This document shows, in pieces, positions 13,401-23,700 of a stretch of 64,000 bases of DNA. Positions within the stretch are counted from its first letter, which is position 1, and every line of letters starts with the position of its first letter. The stretch lies in contig JAFKAC010000025.1 of NCBI GenBank assembly GCA_025766275.1, forward strand, positions 496,001-560,000. Reading direction: 5' to 3'. The notes beneath the pieces were generated by a model. The model did not search any database. It had not been told where the DNA came from and saw only the letters and a list, made by a program, of their open reading frames with translations. The stretch comes from Lactarius indigo. Lineage: Eukaryota; Basidiomycota; Agaricomycetes; Russulales; Russulaceae. Position numbers and translations under genes: made by a program.

Positions 13401-13473
13401 GGTGCAATTAGCGCAGACGTTCCTGGGAATTGCAGAGTCTCTGAGAAAGCCACGGGGTTCACTAATACATTGA
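4404..13473 (+). CDS. Very large GBP-like GTPase with Cys-rich zinc-binding region and C-terminal VWA domain
   Basis: I join 43 exons in phase into 6726 nt (2241 residues), from ATG 4404 to TGA 13471-13473. Residues 1-1190 are unassigned, with charged helical stretches around exon 10 (6354-7002) and beta-rich segments near 7423-8200. Exon 16 (8879-8984) holds the P-loop GQQSVGKS (about residues 1201-1208). Exon 17 gives TEGVWMS, like the GBP switch I, and the G3 motif DFEG spans exons 17-18 (D1246-G1249). IIIKD (1314-1319) may be the RD-type G4. A Cys/His-rich NF-X1-like stretch runs from about 1563 to 1825. The VWA domain (about 2005-2210) has MIDAS residues in DRSGSM, GGTNF and SDGE. The combination suggests a large soluble GTPase of the GBP/VLIG kind; its role is unknown. 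Two introns appear to be GC-AG. Exon 9 could end at 6300 or 6306 and exon 14 could start at 7704 or 7710 without changing phase. Confidence 0.85.
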
Positions 13474-13732
13474 AAGGAGTCAGAGGAAAGTTTCTTAACA
13501 CTGAGCAGGAAAGACTGTAATCCGCAGGCAGAAATTTGTGTATGAGAATGAGTAACTGAACTTACTACCGAGGTGGCCGGTCCGCTTAACCGACTCACGC
13601 AATCGTCAATCGGCTTTGACGGCCCGCCAGTCAATCCACATGAGACAGCAATCTCCGCACGAGGCCAGACTAGAAGTCGGTGGTATGTATGACGATCGAG
13701 GGTGAAAGAGATAAAGCTACTGAACAAGCTAA

Positions 13733-14047
13733 CTACAATAGCGAGTGTCTGAATAGGGTTAACTTTGGGCAAGCTGAGCAATCGAGAAACTTGGAGAGTC
13801 GAGCGCCCGGAACCTTAACAAGCTGACTCAAATATGGAGATCTGGCCCAGTTAAGGCTGTCGATATGGGCGACTAGCTCCTCCAAGTACTCGTAAGCGCC
13901 CTTGAAGTGAAAGTTGGTGAGAGCAGGAAGGACAAGACGGCACATGTTACGGGAGGTGGGGGTATTTGAACAATGTGGGGAGTGATCTAGTGGTGATCGA
14001 TTGGAATCCGATGGCAAAGGATTTGAGCCTTTGGGAAATGCGGCCAA
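13733..14047 (-). pseudogene. F-box/LRR-like protein fragment
   Basis: The minus-strand translation contains VLPALTNFHFKGAYEYLEEL followed by VAHIDSL. This matches the recurrent linker of Agaricomycete F-box-like proteins (VLPAL, then YLEdLVArID). Only this short central part is seen: there is no F-box upstream, and the frame drifts after about 13850. It lies tail-to-tail with the large GTPase gene ending at 13473. The interval 14048-14631 contains a minus-strand open frame (14279-14578) that I do not recognise and would not call a gene. Confidence 0.5.
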
Positions 14048-14631
14048 CGCCGCAACTAGTTGGGTGAATTTTTGCGAAGATCGAGCGAGATGAGGCCACT
14101 TGCCGACAAAAGAAGCGTATGGTGATGCTCAAAAATGAAATGCCTTGCTTAATTGACTTTTTATAAAAATTTCAAGGAGATCGGCACCGGCGACCTTCTA
14201 CTTGGATCATACGAGCATTGTGGTTCAGTTGGGTGACCACAAGGAATAAGATAAACACGAAAGACGAAAGACCATTGATCACACGTATCCCGGTGGTGCG
14301 CCGGTCTGAGCCTGCCATTGCCTGCCAAACGGTCGTATTGGGGAAAGGCATTGCGCCGATCGGACGTACTTGACGTAGGTGGCCATCTTGGTGGCCATAG
14401 TGAGGACGCGCAGTATCACACCTCTGAATGCGATGGGAAGTGTGAGAGGGGGAAAGAAAGGGAGAACAATACCAACTTCCGCTTGGGACAGATGGGTCGT
14501 GAGATAGGCCTGTTGTAAGTACGTGCTTATCCAGCAAGACCCGAAAGTCCGATCCCTCCCGGTCATAAAAGGTTCCACCGTAACTTCTCAGGAATGCAAA
14601 CCGTCACTCGTACTCCAACATAACAGAGACA

Positions 14632-14850
14632 AAGCTCATACAAAAGAGCGACCTTCGTCACCCTCGGTCACCAGTCTCTCTTTTCCTTCCCCCCCCCCCC
14701 CTTTCTCTCGATCCTTTGTATACTTTAATCTCACACTGGGAATTCTCTCGTGCTGTTCCTGCCCGGGAGTATACCAATCTCTACTTTCCGTATCGTCCGA
14801 TCTCTGAAGTGTTGTTGTCAGCCCATAGCCGACTTCCACCTATCAAGGGG
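14632..14850 (+). repeat. Diverged copy of a dispersed promoter-like block
   Basis: This block is CT-rich (a run of about 14 C near 14690) and shares ordered words with 35690-35860 and 45120-45290: CAGTCTCTCTTTT, CTGGGAATTC, CTAC followed by TTTCCGT, GTGTTGTCGGCAAT-like, and GCCGACTTCCA. In the other two places it follows a TATATAAG box. Here no clear TATA is present. It lies 250-460 bp upstream of the ceramide glucosyltransferase start, so it may be a reused promoter or a short dispersed element. Confidence 0.45.
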
Positions 14851-15096
14851 TGATGAGAACAGATTTCAGAGTGCGTGACACCTGATTTCAGTGCAAAAGA
14901 TGACGAGATACAGAATCTGGGTTTTAAGTATTCTTGGGGATAGTGCAGGGACTCGGAGGAACCCGAGAACCGAAGGAGAACGCTCAGGCCAGATGCTAGT
15001 CGGTTAGCACAGCCTCTTGAGTTATCCTGCCGTACAGGATCGGGCGGTGGCGTCACGTGTCTTAGACCGTTCAGTTCATGATCAGCCCGATTGTCG

Positions 15097-16530
15097 ATGA
15101 TCACCCCGGGCGCAAAGACACAAGACTGGCACCACCTTTTAATTGCCTACCTCTCAATAGTCGGGTTGGCTTGGTATCTTTTCGTTTGGTCGGCAGGACT
15201 GTTAGGTTGCTGGACCGCGTGAGTAAGCTATGGTCGACCGTTGCGTTTGAGAAGGTCTAACATGGCAGATAATAGTCGTAAAAGGTATAGGAATCGACCA
15301 AACCGTCAACCCGCCCCCGCCACCCCGTCATCACCTTTGTTGTCACCCGTCCCTGGTGTATCCATTCTGCGGCCTTTAAAAGGCCTCGATACCAACCTTT
15401 TGGAGAATCTGGAGTCTTCGTTCAGGCAAGAATACCCCAACTTTGAACTTTTGCTGTCCGTCGCGGACGAAGACGACAAGGCGCTCCCCGTTGTATACGA
15501 ATTGCTTGCGAGATACCCTAATGTCAACGCGAGGGTTATTATAGGTACGTTGTTATACACGGTCGCACGGGAAGTCGTCTGTGAATGTGATCTAGGCGAC
15601 GTGGATGTCGGGGCGAACCCCAAAGTGAACAACCTGATACGCCCATATAAGGAAGCTGTTCATGACATCCTCTGGGTACTCGACTCCAATGTCGCCGTTG
15701 CACCTGGAACGTTGGCCCGAGCAGTCGAGACATTAAGCCGTCCTTCTTATCATCCCGACTCGCCCCGACGGCGCATCGCACTTGTCCATCACGTCCCGTT
15801 TGCCATTTCGGGCCGAGGAGCCACCTTTGGGGCTCGAGTCGAAGAGGCCTTCCTAAACACGAATCTCGCCAAGGTGTACATTGCGATTAACGCAGCCGCG
15901 ATGGATTCTTGCGTCGTGGGCAAGTCAAACCTTTTTCGGCGCTCCGATCTCGAACGCGTCGACGGCTCGCTGGTTCCACAACAACAGCAACAACAACAAC
16001 ACGACAGCGGGCAACAACGTGGACTCGCGGCTTTTAGTCGCTTCCCTGCAGAAGACAACATGATTGGACTCGCCCTGTGGCACGAATTAGACTTACGACA
16101 CGACCTCTCCTGCGATGTTGCATATCACACTTTGGGGGACATGAGCCTTGTCGATTATGTCTGGCGCCGGGTCCGGTGGATACGGGTTAGGAAGCATATG
16201 TACCCTATTGCCACCTTGCTCGAGCCCTTTACTGAGTCGGTGATATTGAGCGTGGTAGCTGCGGCGAGCACGCGATTCTTGACGGGGGTCACGTATCACG
16301 TGTTCTTCCCAACACACTTTCTTCTGTGGATACTGATAGACTTGGACGTTTACGCATCACTCGCTGGACACGCGCTTCCCTCATCGGAGCGGTGGGGATT
16401 CCTAGTAGCGTGGGTGGTAAGAGAGGTGCTCGCATTCCCTATATGGTTCCTGGCTATAATAGAGAACGATGTAGAATGGAGGGGGAGAAGGTACAAGGTT
16501 ATGCGAAATGGAGAGTTGGCCTGTCGGTAA
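15097..16530 (+). CDS. Ceramide glucosyltransferase (GT21)
   Basis: The product transfers glucose from UDP-glucose to ceramide, the first step of glucosylceramide synthesis, at Golgi/ER membranes. Three exons join in phase: 15097-15218, 15276-15544 and 15596-16530 (441 residues). The first supplies an N-terminal membrane segment (LLIAYLSIVGLAWYLFVW). VPGVSILRPLKG and LVHH are typical of the family. The D,D,D,(Q/R)XXRW signature is visible as VADEDD (103-108), DSN (D160), AEDN (D284) and RRVRW (321-325). C-terminal hydrophobic segments follow. The second intron (51 bp) has no stop and keeps the frame, so a naive ORF reads through it and adds 17 residues. A seven-glutamine tract sits before the third D motif. 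Starting at ATG 15262 would lose the membrane anchor, so 15097 is preferred. Confidence 0.9.
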
Positions 16531-17755
16531 TTTGTAATAGCCGGTTGTCGAGTACCGTCGATGCCGAGGAACACAAGTATTTCTTGGATTGTAATTTAAA
16601 TCACGAGTAGAGAGCAGTGGCAGTGGGCTTGCGATCACGTGTCTTGACGACGAATCAATCTCGATATACTTAAAGTGGCTGGGAGTCACGTCGATGGTGA
16701 ATTGGAATAAGAGGCGACAGCCAGATTCCGAGCGAGAAGAGAGTTAACGAGTAGAATGTGAACGAAAATGAGGGAAATGATTTCGACTGGCGAACTTCCA
16801 GGTGGGCGACCAGTGGACCTTTAAACACACGAGACCCTTGACGAGACCAGTACATAAGGCGCATATAAGCAGTATTGAGTAAAGAAGAAGTAAGGTAGGG
16901 GCTGGGACTGGAAAAAGTGTGAACGGCACAACGAGAAGCATAAATAGACCGGGATACGGAAGTGGGACGCGCGGAAAGACGTGACGTGGAGGCAAAGACA
17001 TACAGTACGGCGAGGTGCGATATGATAGAAAGGGGTAGGAGTCGGCGTAGCAGAGTGGAAGCAGTCGATACGGCGAAAGAGAATGACGAGGAGACATGAC
17101 GAGGACGCAGGCGGAGTGGAGCCATGGTCGGGAAAGCGCGACCTGTCTTCGAATTCTTGGAGCCGTTATCGGTGTTGGCGTTGTCCATCTGCACTTTATC
17201 TGGGAAAGAGGACGAAAGGAGTGGTAAAATGATGGATAAGTCGTATGTTTGAAGCCAGGGGTCCAGTTGATTCAGGAGGGCTCTAGTTGGATAATTGAAG
17301 CCTGGAGGCTTGCGTTACATACATACAGGCCATCCTGTTCGTTCCCGGACTACGGCTTATCCTCACCATCTGTGTATGTCACGACATGCTATGCTGTTGT
17401 GCAAGTCAAGGTCAACCCGACAGGCTCACAGCGCTCACAAGTCAATCACATGCGACTCACATGGAGCCCATATATAAGATGCCTCCTGTCGCTACTACTC
17501 GCCCTCCGGCTTTCCTCTCTTTCATAGACACGGGAGATCTGAAATCAGACTTTGGTTCCTAGTATTTCCGTGTCCAAGCTCGATTTTGTCCACAAATCCT
17601 GGGCAGGTAATCTCGTACTAGCCACTCACTTCATATCCGGTTGAACCCTCGTGTACGTCATAGCGAATCTGAGATTGAGTTGGGCATGTGATCGAGTCTC
17701 CCCCCCCCGGCCGGATGCAGAGTGGAGACGCCGAGAAGTTGTGCCTGACAGCAAA
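16531..17755. other. Intergenic region with MFS promoter and one doubtful minus ORF
   Basis: Between the glucosyltransferase and the transporter there is a minus-strand open frame of 174 codons (16670-17194). It is rich in Ser, Leu, Arg and Tyr, has one or two hydrophobic stretches and no recognised motif. It overlaps another open frame in the next phase, so I do not call it a gene. On the plus strand a TATA box (TATATAAG, 17471-17478) and a CT-rich tract lie 285 bp upstream of the transporter ATG and probably form its promoter. A run of eight C occurs at 17701-17708. Confidence 0.4.
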
Positions 17756-20700
17756 ATGGCGTCGAACATTCATGATGGATCCGCTCCGGCCGATAATACC
17801 GTCTCAGAGCGGACGCCGCTTCTTTCCCAAGTCCACTCAGATGCACCACCAAAACGAACTCGTCTCCCTATGCTCCAACTTCTCATTCTCCTGTCAATCC
17901 GCCTCGCGGATAACATGACCTTGACGTCCATCGCACCCTACATCAACCAAGTGCGCCACTATGTGCTATGTCATCTTGTTTGCCGCTAATGACTTTATTC
18001 TACATAGATGATGTACGAGCTTCCAATTGTTGGTGGTGATCAACGCAAGGTGGGATACTATACGGGTATCACTGTCAGTCGCATTTCTTTTTTTTTTTTT
18101 TTTTTCTCCTTTGGTGTCATTGCAAGCCTACCGCTTTCTCACGTACCGACAATCACCTGCTCACGTCGACAATCACCTGCTCACACCGACAAACAACTGA
18201 CAACGACTCTGGAATACAACCATGGCCATATATAAACCCCTGCTAAAGCCGCCCTAGAGATTATCTTTTATCTTCCCTTTCTTCTCCTCCCTTTTACTTT
18301 TCTCTTATACGCGTATCACGAGATCTTTCCTGTGTCTGAATAACCACGCTTGGTTCCTGTTCTGCCCCTGTTTGAGCTTAAGTGTCGTCCGCCCTACTCA
18401 GCGGGCTTCCACTTTTTTTTGAACATCTTGCCAAGCGACCCCGCCCTATCATCCTCTTCTCCCACCACGCGATTCCTCCCCCCAAATTTCTGTCTCTTCC
18501 TCTCTGGAACTGCGCGCTCTCTCTCTTACACGCTTCTACTGCCCTGAGAATAACTATTGTCCCGGAAGTTCAAACTTCACCCTGCAACGTCCTGTGAACG
18601 ATATCTCTGTACTGTCTTGCCTCCCCTTCTTCGCGTAAATGTCTTCTAAAATGTTGGCCACCCGCCATTCCAAACGTGTACAGAAGCGTCCTCCTTCCCC
18701 AACAAAATCTTCTGACGCAAATCCCCCTACTGGGACTCCCTCCGTTGATCCCTCTACCGAAACTCCTAACGAGATCCCCACTGTCAATCCTCCTACTGAG
18801 ACGCCTACCACCAACCCTCCTACTGAAGCACCGCCCTCAGATCTTCCCGACGAACCCTCTTTATCGAGCCACACAGACCCAGACTCTTCTGACGACGCTA
18901 TCATTATCCAACACATTCGTAACGTGATGTCAGATCAAAAGATGGCAACCGTGTCACACCCTATCCTCTCACATCCCCTGATCCTAACGGATGGTGAGAT
19001 CACTCCGAAAATTGTTCGAGACTTCGAAAACCATTGTTCGACATATTTTCTCAACGCCAAAGATGGCGTATCCGATGACGTAAAGGTCACACGCATCATA
19101 GGCTGTTTCGAAAACGATCTCATCTACGATTGGGCCCAGGAGGACAGTGAGCGCCTCATAAAATTGACGTTTGCCGAATTCATGAAGGAATTCCGGCAGC
19201 AATGGTTACCTGCAAACTGGGAACAGAGCGTCTGCACCGAAATGTTGAACTCCCGTCTCGACCCATCCCAAAAGTTTGACGTATGGGCTGCAAAAATACT
19301 ATCGTACAACGTTTCCCTTCGCAACACAAAGTCACACATGAATGACGACCAACTGAGGACACAACTAGAGACTGCCCTTGATGAAGAACTGCGTGTTATT
19401 GCGACCGACGAAAACATCAATGCGGAAACAGATCTCCGCAAATGGATGGCAAAAATCCGAAATGTTGATAATCGTCGACAAAACGAACGGAAGCGTATGG
19501 CAGACTTCTGGGAAACAAAAAACAGGACGAAACGCCAAAACATCGGGACTCGATCGCAATACCCCTCGTCTAATGGCCGCAATGACTTCACACGCGGAAG
19601 TAGCGTCTCGACAAACTCGGTACCCAGCCTTTATCCACCCAAACTGACCGATGATGAACGCCGGTTACTGCATGATCACGAAGGATGTCTGAAGTGCCGC
19701 GTTTTCTATGTGGGACATCGCGCCGACAAGTGTACCGTAACGTTGTCTGGAAAGGACTACAAGCCACGCACCCTGCAGGACGCTATAAAAGCAAAGAACG
19801 CCAAAACGGCAGCTCGTCCAGCACCTGTTGCCTCCATCACCGAGAACATAAACGCCTCTACTCCCGCGGATCTCGTGGCCGCCGTGTTCCCAACGTCGTC
19901 GTCCCTGACAGGGGACAGTAGCACCGAACATTCTGAAACCAGCCTGGCGTCGGTAAGCGTGCCACCTCCCCTCAAAGGAAAACACCTTACCTGGTTCTGT
20001 TCGTTAACAAACCCACTAGATCATCTTCGGGTAAAAGTGAACGCTCTCATCGACAGCGGAGCACACATGGTCCTCATAAGACCTGATGTTGTTGAACGTC
20101 TCAAACTGCCCAAACTACCTCTTAGTCAGCCAGAACAGATCGCAGTGGCCATTGATGCCACAAAGCCCCCAGAAGACATCACACACTATGTCACCATCCA
20201 GCCGGCCTCCCTGGACGGCCTCTTCGTATCGCATCCTCTCCACGCTGTCATTGCACCAGGGCTTTGTATGCCCCTAATACTTGGACTTCCATTTTTGACT
20301 ATCAACAAAATAGTTTGTAATTACTCCGAACGCACCTGTACTGTAACAGATCAACATCAATCCTATGACTTGTTAAAGAAACGAACCCAACATGCCATGA
20401 ACTGTACGGACATCTTAGCAGCTATCCGAGATCGTATAAACACCCTAACGAAAGACGAGCTGCTACTCTCAAAAGAAACAGAGCTTCGTGCTCGATTTAA
20501 ACACGTCTTTGAGCCCCCACCTCATGCAAGCGAACTACCAGATAAGCCACTCGCCCGCATCAGGTTAAAGGATCCCAGCAAATCAATAAGGACAAGGAAC
20601 TACCCATGCCCACGAAAATGGAAAGAAGCCTGGCACACGCTCCTTCAACAGCATCTGGATGCTGGCCGCATCCGGCTGTCCTCCGCGCCTGCCGGTAGCG

Positions 20701-23700
20701 CTGCCTTTATTATACCTAAAGCAGACCCGACAGTACTACCCAGATGGGTAAACGACTACAGACAACTAAACAGCAACACGATCACAGATAGCTTCCCCAT
20801 ACCACGAATAAATGAAATCCTCGCCGACGTTGCCATGGGGAAAGTATTCGGGTCGATCGACATGACAAACAGCTTCTTCCAAACCCGTATGCATCCTGAT
20901 GATGTTGAACTCACGGCTGTCAATACGCCATGGGGACTCTACGAATGGGTGGTCATGCCCATGGGGATAAAGAACGCGCCTGCAATACAGCAACGCCGAG
21001 TCACAGAGGCTCTACGCCCGTGGATCGGACGCATCTGTCACGTATACATTGACGACATCGCGATCTGGTCAACAACTGTTGACGAACATACGCAAAACGT
21101 GGCCACTGTCCTACAGGCACTCGCAGACAACAAACTGTACTGCAACCCAAAGAAAACAAAACTCTTCGCCACAGAAATCCGCTTTCTCGGTCACCGCATC
21201 ACTGCAAAAGGGATCGAAGCGGACGAAGGAAAAGCAGACCGGGTGATAAACTGGCCTAGACCAACCACCGCGAAACAAGCACGGGGATTCTTGGGCCTGG
21301 TGCGGTACCTGGCCCCGTTTCTCCCCAAACTTGCTGACCACACACGCATCCTTGACGAGCTGACCACAAAGGAATGCAATAAAATCTTCCCCGAATGGAC
21401 ATCACGATATCAAAACGCTTTCGAAGCCATTAAAGCAATGGTCACTTCTACTGAATGCCTCACAACTATTGACCCCTCGCTCATGCCGCAACACAAAATT
21501 TTTGTCACAACAGATGCTAGTGACATTGGGTCAGGCGCTGTCCTCACATTCGGACCGACCTATGAAACAGCGCGTCCAGTGGCTTACAACTCACGAGCCT
21601 TCAAAGGTGCGGAGTTAAACTACCCCGTGCATGAAAAAGAACTACTGGCCATAGTGCGAGCCCTGGGCAAATGGCACACGGACCTTCTCGGTTTCACTTT
21701 TGAAGTCTGGACAGACCACAAAACACTCGAACACTTTGGCACACAACGTGACCTCTCAAGGCGACAAGCCCGTTGGATGGAATTCCTCTCCCAATTTGAC
21801 GCCACAATACACTACCTACCAGGGGACCAAAATAGCGTCGCTGATGCCCTGTCACGTTTACCGGACCCCACCACAACCACAATCGCAGCTATACTTTCAA
21901 AGACACACCATAAGACGATTCGTTCCCGCTTCGAACTTGAAGATGCCATCTTAGATGAAATACGGAAAGGCTACGCCACAGACCCTTTTATAGAAAAACT
22001 CGCTAGCGCCGCCGCAGGCATGAGCAACGTGCAACATAAAGACGGTTTCTGGTTCATTGATGACCGACTTGTAATTCCCCCCAGTGGAAACGTACGCGAG
22101 ACTCTCTTCCGCCTCGCCCACGATAAGCTCGGACACTTTGGTGCCACAAAAACATATGACGCGCTGCGTACTTCTTACTACTGGCCACGGATGCGCAAGG
22201 AACTAGAACAAGCATACATACCCGCCTGCGCAGATTGCCAACGCAACAAATCAATCACAGCAAAACCTATTGGGCCTCTCCACCCCCTACCCATCCCAGA
22301 CCGACGATGCGACTCAGTCGCCATCGACTTCATTGGCCCGCTCCCCCCCGACAAAGCTTATGATTGCATAGTAACGTTTACAGACCGGCTGGGTTCCGAC
22401 ATACGAATCATCCCAACATCAACAACGCTAACAGCCGAGAAACTAGCAGAGCTATTCTTCACGCACTGGTACTGTGAGAACGGCCTGCCACTGGATATTG
22501 TCTCTGACCGAGATAAACTGTTCCTATCACGCTTCTGGCAGGCACTACACAAACTAACCGGAATACAGCTAAAGATGTCCACGGCGTATCACCCGCAAAC
22601 AGACGGAGCTAGTGAACGAACCAACAAAACTGTCATCCAGTGCATACGATTGGCGGTTGAACGTGATCAACGGGGATGGGCACAACTACTACCAAAGATA
22701 CGGTTCGACATTATGAACACGGTAAACGCGTCTACGGGATACACGGCATTCCAATTCCGGTTTGGAAAATCGCCACGGTTGTTGCCACCAATACTCCCAC
22801 AACCGGACGACATGGAAGACGACGCGAAGGCGTGTGACATCGTGGAAAGAATGCAAGGCCTTGAACTCGAAGCCCAAGACAACCTCCTAGCTGCGAAAGT
22901 CACACAAGCCCACCAAGCCAACAAGAATCGGCGACTCATTTTTCCTTTTCATACGGGAGACCGGGTCATACTGTCAACAGCACACAGGCGCCGAGAATAC
23001 AAAAAGGGCGAAGGGCCGAGAGCAGCTAAGTTCATGCCTCGCTTCGATGGCCCGTACCGCGTACTCTCCACTGATGAGGCGCACTCCACAGTCACGCTAG
23101 ACATGCCTGAGAACCCACACACTTTTCCTGTCTTCCACACGTCGGAGATTCTACCATTCAACGAAAATGACGACAAACTTTTCCCCCAACGTGCGCTCAA
23201 CCCACCAGAACCAGTGATACTAGATGGTGAACCAGAATTTTGGGTGGACAAAATCGTTGACGAACGGCGCCGCGGGAAAGGAACACAATACCTCGTCCGC
23301 TGGCGTGGCGAAGGTCCCGAAGGAGATAAATGGTTGCCGTCCAGAGAACTTGAAGACTGCGAGGCGTTGGACGTCTGGCAAGCCCGGAAGAAAGACCACC
23401 AGACCAATGAAACGTCAAACAACACCACCCCAAAACTCACCATTACGATCCCCCCTTTGCGTGCATGATTACCTTACACCCTTCCTTCACCTTTTTTCTT
23501 TCTAAACTTTTCTTTAACCATACCGGGGAGGGGTGCAAGCCTACCGCTTACTCACGTACCGACAATCACCTGCTCACGTCGACAATCACCTGCTCACGCC
23601 GACAAACAACTGACAACGACTCTGGAATACAACCATGGCCGTATATAAACCCCTGCTAAAGCCGCCCTAGAGATTATCTTTTATCTTCCCTTTCTTCTGC

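Noticed and set aside
16670..17194. 174-codon minus-strand open frame with hydrophobic stretches
   Set aside because: It overlaps another 117-codon frame, has no family resemblance and lies in the upstream region of the MFS gene. Kept only as a note.
18086..18106. T-run of about 20 as the poly(A) tail of a reversed retroposon
   Set aside because: No target duplication surrounds it. It looks like an ordinary intronic pyrimidine tract near the LTR insertion site.
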